The translations under genes and the position numbers were made by a program. The notes beneath the pieces were generated by a model. It was not told where the DNA came from, ran no database searches, and saw only the letters and a program-made list of their open reading frames with translations. This document shows, piece after piece, positions 20,295 to 31,000 of a stretch of DNA of 64,000 bases (position 1 is the first letter of the stretch; every line of letters starts with the position of its first letter). The DNA is from Trichosporon coremiiforme (lineage: Eukaryota > Basidiomycota > Tremellomycetes > Trichosporonales > Trichosporonaceae): contig BCJJ01000004.1 of NCBI GenBank assembly GCA_039545355.1, positions 1,320,801 through 1,384,800 on the forward strand. Direction: 5' to 3'.

Positions 20295-23200
20295 CTAAAC
20301 GCGCCTCGGCAACCGTCCCGCGACCTGGCTGTACCCCGTGCTCCAATCGCTCGACACCTCGGACGTGTTGCCGGTGGAGTGCGGGCTCAGGCGTCCTAGA
20401 AGCGAGGTGGGACTCTTCGGACTCGGGGGCTGGTATCCCCCTCCATACCTGAGGGGAGCCTGCAGGTGCCCGCTCGAGCTGTGGCCGGCACTGTGAGGCG
20501 AGGGCGGCGCCCTGGGCGAAGGTGGCGCGTGCGAGCCCGCTGAGCGAGGGGAGGGCGGCGCCGATGTCCGCGGCGACCTGGGGGCGGCGTACTCTGACGG
20601 AGCGGGGGCTGGGACGTACGACTCTGTCTGCGGGTCGTAGAGCAACTGTTGCGGCTGGCCGTCTCCGGGAGAGGGTACCGGCTCAGCAGCCGGCATACTC
20701 TGCGCCGGAATCTGGAGGTGCAGCTGGCGTTGACCTGCCGACCTCAATTCGCGCCCGACCTCCTCCTCGTCGTCGCTCATCGTTTCGATGTTGCCCTCCA
20801 TGCTTGCCGTCGCGCTGCGGACCATCAACGGCGAGCGCGCTTCGGCGACATAGCCCGGCGACTCGGCGTAGGACACCCCGTGGCCCGTGGAAGAGGGACC
20901 GGAACGGATGAACTGCTGCAGACTGTTGCGACGGTGCTCGCCTACGGTGCCGAGGGCGCCAATACGGGGCGAAGCCAGGGGCGAGTTGGAGGGCGAGTTG
21001 CGTCCACTGTTGCGTCCACTGTTGCGCCCGCTGTCGTCCATCGGGGCTGCGAGAGAGGCGCGCGACCCACGCGCCGCGTTAAGCGCGTAGGCGCCCTGGG
21101 CGCTGCGAGCGAAGCCTTCGAGCGGCTCGGGGGACAGGTCGCGCTTGGGCGTGCCGCGCGGCGAGCGGCCGGTCAGCTTGGAGAAGGCACCCGAGGGCTT
21201 GGTGGGCGACTCGTCGCTCTTCTTCGAGGGCGAGGAGCGGGCGGAGCCGCTCCAGCGGGGCGTCGTCGCCTCCGTCGAGAATGTGTGCACGGTCTGGATC
21301 TCCGAGTAGCGGCGGGACGAGGGCGAGTCGTCCTCCTCGGCGGCGGGGGGACTGCCGCTCAGCCACATCCCCGAAGGAATGGAGGCCGACGGCGCGTGCG
21401 TCGGAGTCTGAGGCTGGGCAATGTTGGGCTTGCTCGTCTGCGTCCTGAGGGGCGGCCTAGGGCCACGGGGAACGGGTGACTTGGGCGGTGTCGGCGCCTC
21501 AGCTGCACTGGGGGCGGAGAGCGTGCTCGTGCGGATGGGAGCGGGAGGAATGCCGCCAGCACGAACCGTAGAGCCACTCGACGCAGTTCCAGTGGTCAGG
21601 ACGCTTGCCCTGTTGTCCTGCTCCGACTCTGGCACATTCATCTGCGTGAACATGGTTTGATGAGCGGCGCGGGGGGTCTCGTCGTCGACCTCGACGAGGG
21701 AGCGGGGGCGCGGAAGCTCTGCGTCTGACTCGGGCTCCGTCTCAGAGAACTGGCTGTGGTCCTCGGCCTGCGACCCGGGCACAGCGAGGTGTCCACCCTG
21801 GCTAGGGTTGGGCGTCATGCTGTACTGGCTGGAACCCGAGTCGGCGGCGCGCGGGGCGAGAGTCGAAGTGTACGACTTGCGCTTGCTCCTTCCGCTGGCG
21901 TTCGAGCTCACGCTGCCCCCCGTAAGAGCAGGTGAGATGGGGCGGAGGTGCACCTCGCTTGGCGTCGAGGGGCGGGACCTGAGCTGCGAGCCGCCCGGCG
22001 AGGCGGGTCGAAGACCAGGCGAAGCGGCACGCAGGCCCGAGCCAGCACTTGCGAATGAAGCACCAGTGTGCGTCGGCCTGAGTCCCGTAGACTGCGGGGT
22101 AATCACCCTCGTCGACGACGCAGCACTCTGCGGGCCGAAAGACCGCAGCGCCGTGTCCCTCGTCTCGAGCGCGGCGATGCGCGCCCTGACGCTGGGGAGC
22201 ATGTCCGACATGCCAGAGACGCCGCTCATGCTCGACATGTGAGACTCCATGCTTTCGCCACTAACGACGCGGGGCTGGGGCTTGAACCGATCCGGAATCG
22301 AGGCAGTGTCGCTGTCCTTCACGACCGTGAACATCGACGAGTCGGGTCCTGGACCCTCCGGCTGGCGCGGGGACGGGATCGACTCGCCGTCGCTACCCGA
22401 GCTGGAACCCGTGCTGGGTGCAAGGGTGGGCATGCGCGCCTGCTCTTGCTCGCCGCCGGATCCCGAGCCGCCGGAGCGAGGCGAGCTGCCGGCCGTGTGG
22501 AAGCTCTGGTTCGCTGAGTCGGCCGCCGAGTCCGAGCGCGTAAAGCGGGGCGGGGCGAACTCGTCCCGTCCCTCAGCGAGCGCGGCGAGGTTCCGGCTCT
22601 CGTGGTCGTGCACGAGTCCACTGTGCTCGTAGTGCGCCGACCTGGTCGTGGAGGGCGTACCGTTGCTGTTGGAAGCAGAGCCGGTAGAGATCGTGCCAAA
22701 AGTTCCTGAGCTGGGCGAGGCAAGAGGCGGCTCCTCCTCGAAGGGCACCTTCAGCGAACGGCCAGAAACGGTACGGCCAGTGAGAACACCACCCCAGGTG
22801 ATGTCGCGCGCGGACTGAAGCGACGGCAGGGCGGGAGGGCGGCTGCCACGGCGCGCACCCCAGGGGGAGGTGCTGGCGTCCCAGCTGCCGGGAAGCGACT
22901 GCGTCTGCTGGTGCCTCTGGAACGCAGCGACCATGGGAGACGTAGCATACACTGACCCGTGAGCCTCCGAGCTCACCGCGTCCGCGTCGTAACCCTCCTC
23001 CTCCATGTCCGTCATGCTGATGTCCTCGACGTCGATCGGCTCGGCGTAGTCGACACTGGAATTCGAGTGGTGGCCAGATGAAGGGGGACCGAACGTGTCC
23101 CTTGCGCCCGGGGAACCAGCACGCAGGTTCAGGTTCGCGAGTCCCGCACCGAGGCTCGAGGCCGAGTGCTCCTGCGACTCGCTATGCGAGCTACTGGCGC

Positions 23201-26200
23201 GAGGGGTGGTGGGCGAAGCAGGCTCGCCGTGGGGGGAGCAGGCCGAGCGGAGGCGGTCCTCGAGGCTCTTGCGGGGAGTGGACTCGAGGAACCCACTAAC
23301 GGGCTCGGCGAGGAGGTCATCGTCGTCGTCTCCAAAGTCGATGTGGCGGGCATGCTGAGCGTCCTCGCTCATGAGCTCTGAGAGCGCCTCGTCGTCGAGC
23401 GGCTCCTCCTCCTCACTGATGTGCGAGAGGTAGAGAGGACGCGGGGCGAGCTGGAGGGGAGGCAGCGAGCTGTCAATCGAACCCAGCGAGCTCTGCGAGT
23501 TGCTGAACTCGGAGACATGCGAACTCCGCGGCGAGCCGTGGGGCGTCTCATCCGCATCCGTGAAGTCATCCTCGTCACTGCCCATCTGGTACGAGACCTC
23601 CTTAGGCTCGTGCAACGGGGCGTAAGTGTGAGAAACAACAGACTCCATGTCGTCCTTGTCGTCGGGGACGGCGAGCATGCCGCGCTGGGGCGAGGCGGTG
23701 GGCGTGGGGAGGTCCGACTCGTCGGGCGTGACCTCCACGGCTGGACTCTCCCCTCCCCTTCCGACCATGGCGCCGGCGGCACCACCGACAACAGCACCAG
23801 CAGCGGCAGCTCCGGCGGGAAGACCCTTGGAGGCGTGGCGCTCGTTAAGCGCGTCGAGTTCACGCTGGAGCTTCTCCTTCTCCTCCTGGAGCTGCTGGAT
23901 CTGGAGCGTCTGCGCGATGCTGTGGTGGCCTTCGCGGCGCGCCTGCTCAGACGCCAGGAGGTTGCGCTCGTCCTCGTCGATGCTCTGGACAGAGTACTTG
24001 GACGCCATAGTTCCGCCGCGGGTCGAGTACTGCGAGTCGGGCGAACCGGGGCGCGGCGCCAGGTCCTCGGTCACTTCGGTGACCTCACCGATGGGCTGCG
24101 TTGAGGGCTGCGCCGCCTGCTGCGATGCGGCCGCTCCCTGCTGGCTCAGGCGCGCGTTCTGCTTGATCGTGTCGATGTGCAGCGTTGTGGACGACGGGTT
24201 GGCGTTGGAGATGCGGTCGGCGTCGGGGGTTGCGTTCCGGCCACGGAGCTGATCGAGGTCGTAACCGCCACTACTTGAAACGGTGCCAAGGTTACCGTTC
24301 GCCATCTGTGTGAGCGTCGAGCCTTCACCGCTGGTCTCCAGCGCGCTCGCACCGACCGCGCCGGCGCCCACACCGGCCATACCGGCACCAGCGGCAAGCG
24401 ACGCGGCGCCGATTGGCGAAACGACAGGCAGACGTCCGCCAATCCTGCGCGTGTCTCCGGGCATTGGCGGCGGGTCAATCGAGAGGAAGTTGATAGCTTC
24501 GATGGGCATGTCGACAAAGATCGAGTTGTTGAGTGTAACGCGGAGCGTGAAGAGGACTTCGACGTAGCGAGACCGCGGGATCGACAGCATGCCGCTCGGG
24601 ATGGGGCAGCTGAGATCCCAGCGGTTGCCCTCTCCGGGCCCGAGGCCGGTCCACCATCCCTTGCCCGTGACATGTCCGCTGCCGAGGTCCATAAAGTCTG
24701 CCTCGACGGTGTCTTCGGCGACCTTCTTGCGGTGACTCGTCGTTGGCTCACGCGACATGGCCTGCTTCCCCTTCTTCGGGAGGTAGGTGTTGACGGTCTG
24801 GATGACGGCAAGCGAGCACTTGGTGATCTTCTTGTTGCTGTCATTCTTGACTGCGACCTCACACCACACACGCTGACCCGCGACCCAAATTCGTCGTCCG
24901 AGAGCGACCTGCATCAACACCTTGCCCTTCTCACCAGTCAGATTCCAGCCCAGACCGCACGTGCGCTGCGTCATGATCGGCGCACGGGCGGGGGCGAGAA
25001 CGACGGCAGGGTTGAGGTAGGGCAGGATAACGCAAGGACGGTAAAAGTGGGCGATCGCGCGCTTGTCCTTCTTCGGCACAAAGATCTTGACGCTACCGAC
25101 CACAACGTAGCGGATGTTCGGGCCTTTGGGGTCGTGGCTCGTGTAAGTACCCTTGGCGCCCTCACCAACAGGCAGCGGGATCGAGAAGGGGATCGCGTGC
25201 GTGCCCTCCTTTGCGGCGCAGAAGCCTTCGCCGTCCGGCGTGTCCGCGAAGAGCGTTGTCCGCGGCCCATTCGCCCAGTGCTGGAACACGGGCAAAGGAT
25301 ACTGGTGCTGGTAAAAGATGTGGCGGCGGCCGTCGACCTCCTCGAATCCGATCACGCGCACCTTGCCGTGTCCGACGCGGAGCGTGTTGGAGCGCTTGCC
25401 GCCATGCACGACGACCTCGAGTCGACCACGCAGGTCGCCGCCCTCAATGGCGCACTCGCGCTCGAGCACGACGTCAAGCTCGACACGGGCTCGGCGCTTC
25501 TTGCTCGCTTCCAGACGCACGGCCTCCGGCTTCTTAAGCCTAGAGGTGTCTGGCGGGGGGAGTAGACGATCGGTGGAGAGTCGGCGGTTGCGGGGCTTGC
25601 CGAGCATGAGGCCGAGCTCCTCGGACAAACGCTCACCGCTGGAGCCCGGGTGAAGCAGAGTTCCCTGACGGTTCAGCAGCTGCATGCCGTCCGAGTAGGA
25701 GCGGGCGTGGCGAGTCGGTCTCCTAGACTGTCCCTCGTTGCGCGCCGGGCTCCACTCGCTCGTCCAATCGGCCGGCGCCACCCAGGACATTGTCGGGGCG
25801 GGCTCGTTCCAGTCGGGCATCGGAGCCGCGCGGGGCTTGGTGAAGTCGAGTCTATTCGATGATGCGTTGGAGGAAGGGTGGTCAGACGAGTGCGAGTCGC
25901 TGGGGGGAGGTTGAGGGAACGGGTTCGAGGCAGCAGATGGCCCACGGCCGCGCTGGAAGTTCTCGCCATCAAACATCAACATACCGCCGGTCTCAGCCGC
26001 AAAGAGATCGCTGCGGGAGTGAGGGCCCTCAACGGGGACGAGCGGGTCGGCAACCTGAGGACCGCCAGCAGTTTGCGGCGATGCGTGAGCGGGCCACGGC
26101 TTGCCTCGGACAACAGGAGGAATCGGCGAGGTCGCTCCGCCGGACCCCTGTGCGGTCGCGAACGAGTCCTGGCTGCTGAACCCGTGGTCGCTGAGGTAGG

Positions 26201-27122
26201 GATTCTCGCTGCCGGCGTGAGGCGGCTGGGGGAAGCCGCGGGCAAGAGCCTCCTTGCCGCAGGTCCAGCTGCTCTGCGCCGTGTGCGGCGCTTCCGGGCC
26301 AGGCGATCCTCGGTTGAGATCGAGGCTAGCGAGCGAATGCCGCTTCGGCCGGGAAGGCTCAGGATTGCGAAGGAGCTCCTCATCGTCATCCTCACCGTTC
26401 AGCTCCGTGTACGCGTGGGTCTTGCCCTTGCCGGCGAGGTTGCGGAGGAGCTCGGTACTCTTAGACATCTTCATTCCGCGCCCGCTGTTGTTGCTGCCGT
26501 GGCTGGACTTGCTGCGCTTCTCGTCGGACTCGGAAGCGTCGGCGTACATCTCGTCCGAGATCGCGTCCCGGTTGTTACCGTTCTGCGGCTTCAGAGGCGA
26601 GGACGCCGCCGGGGCGAACGACGGCTGCGGTGGAGGAGGCATGAGGTTCAACGGCTGGGCTTGCCGTTGTTGTTGTTGTTGCTGCAGCCGGTACTGTTGT
26701 TGTTGTTGTTGTGCTGGGCTCTGAGCTCGCGGGAGATACTGTCGATGCGGTGACTGAGCTCGACCCGCTTGCGCCTGCTGCATGGGCGATTGCGAGTCAG
26801 AGAGCAAAGGAGACGGAGGGTCTGGGTTGGTGACCCGATACTTTTGCGGCGGAGTGTTTGGGTTTGTTTGGTACAGAGGCAAACGAGTCGGCGAGCCGGG
26901 GGCGTATGATGACCCGGGGTTGGGCGGCCTGGACGAGCGCTGGGGGGAGGAGGGGTAATGGCGCGGGCTGGGAGAGGGGCCAGGCTGAGGATGGGAGGAT
27001 CGTAGGGGAGATGCACGAGGAGTACCAGCAAAGTTGTTGTACATGGGCGATCTGTCCGGAGTCATGTTTGGAAACATTCCCAAGCCGTCGGACCGAGAGG
27101 GGGAGGAGGAGGTGGCCGCCAT
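20295..27122 (-). CDS. Giant arrestin-domain protein, 2275 residues, intronless
   Basis: An alpha-arrestin-like adaptor; fungal members recruit Rsp5-type ubiquitin ligases to membrane transporters or act in pH signalling. The recognised part, about residues 545-890, is a two-lobed arrestin fold: EGGDLRGRLEVVVHGGK, then the arrestin-typical GTHAIPFSIPLPVGEGAKG, PNIRYVVVGSVKIFV, and a C-lobe ending RYVEVLFTLRVTLNNSIFVD. A coiled coil follows near 1050-1095 (QLQEEKEKLQRELDALNERH). Everything else is low-complexity: a Gln-rich block near residues 135-160 and about 1200 C-terminal residues rich in Ser/Pro/Gly, likely disordered and phosphorylated. No clear PPxY motif was singled out. 6.8 kb without an intron is exceptional here. 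The C-terminus may extend past the TAG. Divergent from URB1. Confidence 0.8.
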   Translation of the reverse strand: MAATSSSPSRSDGLGMFPNMTPDRSPMYNNFAGTPRASPLRSSHPQPGPSPSPRHYPSSPQRSSRPPNPGSSYAPGSPTRLPLYQTNPNTPPQKYRVTNPDPPSPLLSDSQSPMQQAQAGRAQSPHRQYLPRAQSPAQQQQQQYRLQQQQQQRQAQPLNLMPPPPQPSFAPAASSPLKPQNGNNRDAISDEMYADASESDEKRSKSSHGSNNSGRGMKMSKSTELLRNLAGKGKTHAYTELNGEDDDEELLRNPEPSRPKRHSLASLDLNRGSPGPEAPHTAQSSWTCGKEALARGFPQPPHAGSENPYLSDHGFSSQDSFATAQGSGGATSPIPPVVRGKPWPAHASPQTAGGPQVADPLVPVEGPHSRSDLFAAETGGMLMFDGENFQRGRGPSAASNPFPQPPPSDSHSSDHPSSNASSNRLDFTKPRAAPMPDWNEPAPTMSWVAPADWTSEWSPARNEGQSRRPTRHARSYSDGMQLLNRQGTLLHPGSSGERLSEELGLMLGKPRNRRLSTDRLLPPPDTSRLKKPEAVRLEASKKRRARVELDVVLERECAIEGGDLRGRLEVVVHGGKRSNTLRVGHGKVRVIGFEEVDGRRHIFYQHQYPLPVFQHWANGPRTTLFADTPDGEGFCAAKEGTHAIPFSIPLPVGEGAKGTYTSHDPKGPNIRYVVVGSVKIFVPKKDKRAIAHFYRPCVILPYLNPAVVLAPARAPIMTQRTCGLGWNLTGEKGKVLMQVALGRRIWVAGQRVWCEVAVKNDSNKKITKCSLAVIQTVNTYLPKKGKQAMSREPTTSHRKKVAEDTVEADFMDLGSGHVTGKGWWTGLGPGEGNRWDLSCPIPSGMLSIPRSRYVEVLFTLRVTLNNSIFVDMPIEAINFLSIDPPPMPGDTRRIGGRLPVVSPIGAASLAAGAGMAGVGAGAVGASALETSGEGSTLTQMANGNLGTVSSSGGYDLDQLRGRNATPDADRISNANPSSTTLHIDTIKQNARLSQQGAAASQQAAQPSTQPIGEVTEVTEDLAPRPGSPDSQYSTRGGTMASKYSVQSIDEDERNLLASEQARREGHHSIAQTLQIQQLQEEKEKLQRELDALNERHASKGLPAGAAAAGAVVGGAAGAMVGRGGESPAVEVTPDESDLPTPTASPQRGMLAVPDDKDDMESVVSHTYAPLHEPKEVSYQMGSDEDDFTDADETPHGSPRSSHVSEFSNSQSSLGSIDSSLPPLQLAPRPLYLSHISEEEEPLDDEALSELMSEDAQHARHIDFGDDDDDLLAEPVSGFLESTPRKSLEDRLRSACSPHGEPASPTTPRASSSHSESQEHSASSLGAGLANLNLRAGSPGARDTFGPPSSGHHSNSSVDYAEPIDVEDISMTDMEEEGYDADAVSSEAHGSVYATSPMVAAFQRHQQTQSLPGSWDASTSPWGARRGSRPPALPSLQSARDITWGGVLTGRTVSGRSLKVPFEEEPPLASPSSGTFGTISTGSASNSNGTPSTTRSAHYEHSGLVHDHESRNLAALAEGRDEFAPPRFTRSDSAADSANQSFHTAGSSPRSGGSGSGGEQEQARMPTLAPSTGSSSGSDGESIPSPRQPEGPGPDSSMFTVVKDSDTASIPDRFKPQPRVVSGESMESHMSSMSGVSGMSDMLPSVRARIAALETRDTALRSFGPQSAASSTRVITPQSTGLRPTHTGASFASAGSGLRAASPGLRPASPGGSQLRSRPSTPSEVHLRPISPALTGGSVSSNASGRSKRKSYTSTLAPRAADSGSSQYSMTPNPSQGGHLAVPGSQAEDHSQFSETEPESDAELPRPRSLVEVDDETPRAAHQTMFTQMNVPESEQDNRASVLTTGTASSGSTVRAGGIPPAPIRTSTLSAPSAAEAPTPPKSPVPRGPRPPLRTQTSKPNIAQPQTPTHAPSASIPSGMWLSGSPPAAEEDDSPSSRRYSEIQTVHTFSTEATTPRWSGSARSSPSKKSDESPTKPSGAFSKLTGRSPRGTPKRDLSPEPLEGFARSAQGAYALNAARGSRASLAAPMDDSGRNSGRNSGRNSPSNSPLASPRIGALGTVGEHRRNSLQQFIRSGPSSTGHGVSYAESPGYVAEARSPLMVRSATASMEGNIETMSDDEEEVGRELRSAGQRQLHLQIPAQSMPAAEPVPSPGDGQPQQLLYDPQTESYVPAPAPSEYAAPRSPRTSAPPSPRSAGSHAPPSPRAPPSPHSAGHSSSGHLQAPLRYGGGYQPPSPKSPTSLLGRLSPHSTGNTSEVSSDWSTGYSQVAGRLPRRV

Positions 27123-27826
27123 GGTTGTTGATTGCCCAATGTGGACTTGTGGTTGGTGGTGGATCGCCCAAACGTAAACAAGAGGCTGACTAGCGCCTGA
27201 GTGGATGTAATTTGTTTACTTTAGGGGCGTCGACGGGCGTGAGCAGAACCAGCCAGATCGGGCGAATCCCAGCTCGACTGCGAAAATGAATGACAGGGAA
27301 CAGAATCGAGAGAGAGTGGTCGATGGTCGAACGGTGATGAGGATGAAGTCAACACCGACGAGCAAGAGGGTGGTTAGTTATGTTTGTGTGTGAGAGAGTG
27401 TGTGTGTGATGTGTGGGCTGTTGACAGACGACGTTTGTTGGTTCGGGATGTAATTTCACTCTGGGAGGCACGATGACATGTTGAGCTTGTTGTGCACATT
27501 GAACGGGAGCTTGTTCTCGAACTCGGGCAAGTGGTACAGGAGTATCTAAGGGTGTGGGCGTGGGTCCAACATCATCGATGTCGACTGCAAGGACTGGACC
27601 GACTGCCTGGTGAGCGATGAACATGACCATGCCCGTAATGCGACCTGTGAATGTCCCTTATCCTCCCTGAACATGCACCTGACCGGGGTGCACGGCCCAG
27701 GCGACACACCAGAGACGCCTCGACGCCGCCGTCCTTGAATCAAAGATGGCTGACACCACTCGTTCCTGCAGAAAACACCCACCCACACCCTGTTGTTTGT
27801 TTACATCAATAACACGATAACATCAA

Positions 27827-27834
27827 TCACGTGA
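27827..27834. promoter_or_regulatory. E-box palindrome TCACGTGA (copy 1)
   Basis: Eight-base palindrome containing CACGTG, the core bound by Cbf1/bHLH factors in fungi, about 190 bp upstream of the URB1 ATG. Confidence 0.4.
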
Positions 27835-27880
27835 TACTGTGGGCCTCCGCACTCCGACCACGAGGAAACCACGCAAACAT

Positions 27881-27888
27881 TCACGTGA
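27881..27888. promoter_or_regulatory. E-box palindrome TCACGTGA (copy 2)
   Basis: Second identical palindrome, 54 bp after the first and about 135 bp upstream of the URB1 ATG. Confidence 0.4.
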
Positions 27889-28019
27889 CTTCACAACAAT
27901 CATGACGGACTGAGATTTCTGAAATCTCTCTGGTCAAACGCGCGAGCAGCCGGTAACGAACGCCGAGCACACTCAACTCTACCTCAACCTACCGCTCACA
28001 GCTCAGCTCACTTTGCGCC

Positions 28020-31000
28020 ATGGCTCCCAAGCGCAAAAGAGAAGAGCAGCAAGCGGACCTCGTGCATCGCCCCGAGGCCGGCACCAAGTCCTTCGCCACG
28101 GGCAAGGCCGTCCGCGATGGTCTCCAGTCTGGGTCCCGGCAAGGTGTGTCTCCCTCGCCGCTTATAGCTGACAACAGCGATCGTTTCGTTCCACCAGCAG
28201 ATTGTGACGCCGTTCTCCCAAATTCCCCTCCCGATCACTCACCAGACTGTGCTCATCCTGCAGCAGTACCTCGAGCTGTCTCCTACCGCAGATGAGATCT
28301 TCCACACTTGGAATGTTGCCCAGGAGGTGAGATTAGTGATGACTTGCAGCTGACACATGCAGAACAAGAACGAGAGACTGGCCGAAAGCACAGCTCTTCT
28401 TCTCTCCCAGGTTATCCGGATCCTAACCCCGCTTCCCTTCTTCCACGCTCAACTCGTCGGTATCGTCTCCAAGCTCGTGTCCGCGACCGAGCCGTTCCCC
28501 GACCTCCTCTCCCGCCTGCTCCAGTCAGGACGGCGCGACCAAATTCTTGCCGGCCTCGCCGTTGCCTCTGCCGCCGCTAATGTCGAAGCTCCGGATCCGG
28601 CGCAGCCGCACACGACCGGTCGTCTCGCTGGCAAGGTCTGGCAGGTGATCGCGGAGGGTGGTAGCGCCAAGACGTTGGGCAAGGCGCTCGGCATGCGCAA
28701 GCGAAACAAGGACGGAGAGGTGCACTACGGACAGCGGGATCCCATGGACCGACCGGATATTCGACACCTGGCTCTCGACTTGATCCTGCCGCTGCTCCCG
28801 ATGTCGACGCTGCACACGCACGCCAAGGTCATCCTGCCCCATATTTATGCTGGCCTCAGCCTCGACCCGCCGCAGACAGTTTACCGCGTGCTGAAGAGCA
28901 TGTGGGGTGCAATTTCTGCGCCGCCGCCCGGTGTCGGAAGGCGCACGGCCCTCGTCCTCCTCGACGAGACTGCGATCGACTCTATCGCCCGCTTGCTGGA
29001 ACGCCCCGAGTCTGCCTTTGGTACGCCGATCGCCGACGTTGCTGAGTCCTTCCTTATCAACACGACTGCCACTCCTGGACGTGGTATTTGCTTCCCCGAC
29101 CAGGGTTGGTACCTCCGTCAAGACGATACCGACAAGCACGACAAGCGCAAGGGTCTGCACAATCGCATCCTGTCTAACGTCGTGCGCAAGCTGGGCAACA
29201 GGGTCGTCGACGACGAGGGACGGGTTGGATCGTGGGCGATCAAGATGTTCACGGCGTGCCCCGAGCTCGTTGCGGGATACTGGGCGCACTCGGCGCTGTC
29301 TCTCGAGCCGCGACTTGATGCACGTTGGCTCGCGACGATGGCCTATGTCGGTCGTATCGTATCGCTCCCCCTTCCGCCGATCGAGACGTTCCATGAGCCG
29401 GCGCCTAAGGGATTGAAGGAGGCTATGCCTCCGCGTGCTCTCCCCCCTGCTGTGACCACCGTCGTTGAGTCCGTCCTCCCGTCCCCGCTCACCAAGAGCC
29501 ATCTCTCGAAGGGTCTGCAGCACCAGGTCGCGCTCGTTCAGCACGTCACGGCGCTGACCCTTGCCCGTGGCCTGCAGAAACTCCAGAAGGTGCAGGCTCT
29601 GTTCACCCAGATTGCCTCGGAGCTTGGAGAAGGTCCCGACGGCCCGTGGACGGCTCGCGCTCGTGATCTTGAGGTTGAGTGCCGCCTCCGCGTCCCCGAG
29701 GTGCCCGTCATCGTCGCTTTCGCGCAGAAGGCAGCCACACTCGGCCGCCCGAAGGACGAGGATGACGAGGTCGAGCCGGCTGTTGCCGCCCGCAGTGCCA
29801 TGCTGACTGAGGCCGCCCTCCGTCTCTTCGGTCTCTACCACGCGACCCTCCCCAGTCTCGCCGGGGAGGCACGATTTGACGTCGGCAAGCTGCTCGTGTC
29901 TGCCTCGAGCGCGAATGCGGAGAGGCGAGCCAGACGTGAAGCGCGTGAGGGCTCCGTCGTCTCCGACTCTGGATCCGTGGGCTCCGTCGGTACCCTCGGT
30001 ACCGTGGGTATGGGCGGTGGTTTCGGTCACGCTCGCGGCGACGTTGAGGGCTTCGAAGCTCTGTCGCAGCTGCACGTCTTGCGCCTTCTGGCTTCGGTTC
30101 CGGGATGGAACTGGACGAACAAGGCTGCCGGCTCACAGTACACCTACCTTTACCACATTCTGCAGCTGCACCTCAGCACGCACAATCTCGTGACGCGCAC
30201 CATGACGACGACGCTGCTGGAGCGACTCCTCCACCCCTCGCTCCTGTTCGAGCACGACCCGACCGAGCTCAACATCTGGCTCGACGCTCTGCCCGTCATT
30301 GCGGAGGGCTACGGCGCCATGTTCACTGCCCAGCAGGTTTACCTGCTGTCGTTTGTCGACGAGTGCGTCCGCCGCTGCACCAAGACGGCTCACAGGTACA
30401 TCGAGGAGACCGCTGCGGTCACTCCCCTGACGCCGAAGGAGACTGCCAGCCCCCTTCTGATGACGATGGTGGAGCAGCTCCGCGCCAAGTTGCTCGGCAT
30501 GCACATTGCGACCGAGGCGGCCGCTGTTGTGGCGAACTACCTCCGCCGTGTGCTCGTCGGTCTGCTGTCGAAGCAGGCCAACACTGCCTTCGTCGAGGCG
30601 ATCACGGCCAAGCTCGTCGAGGCCGTCGATGAGGCAAAGGGCAAGGGGCAGCCGCGTCACGGTCTGTCCGAGGTGCTGTCGCAGATCACCGCCGACTTGG
30701 GTGTGATCAATGGCGAGAAGCGTCCCGCGCTCGACCCCGAGACGCCCCGTCTTGTCGACGAGAAGGAGTACGCCGAGCGCTCGTTCATTCGCCGCGTGCT
30801 CACCGGAGCCGAGGAGGGCGCATTCGACCGTTCCCTCGTGTTCAGCATCAACAGGGCCAACGCCGAGGAGAACGCGCTCCACGCTCAGTTCCTGGTGCAC
30901 TGCCTGCCGAAGCACAGCGTCCTTCCTCTTCTGTCAGCAACGCTGCGAACTCCCGGTCAGCGCCTGCTGTCTGCCGTGTTCAACGCGCCGGCTGTCCGTT

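Larger units (their letters stand above)
27123..28019. promoter_or_regulatory. Divergent promoter region, arrestin gene and URB1
   Basis: 897 bp between divergent ATGs. It holds two TCACGTGA palindromes close to URB1, GTTTAC-type forkhead-like sites (27214 and 27799 areas) and a GT-rich stretch near 27385-27405. No coding signal. Confidence 0.5.

Noticed and set aside
28525..30075. 516-codon minus-strand frame inside URB1
   Set aside because: It mirrors the GC-rich third positions of the URB1 coding strand, is rich in Arg/Gly/Leu and has no splice context; URB1 is clearly the coding strand.
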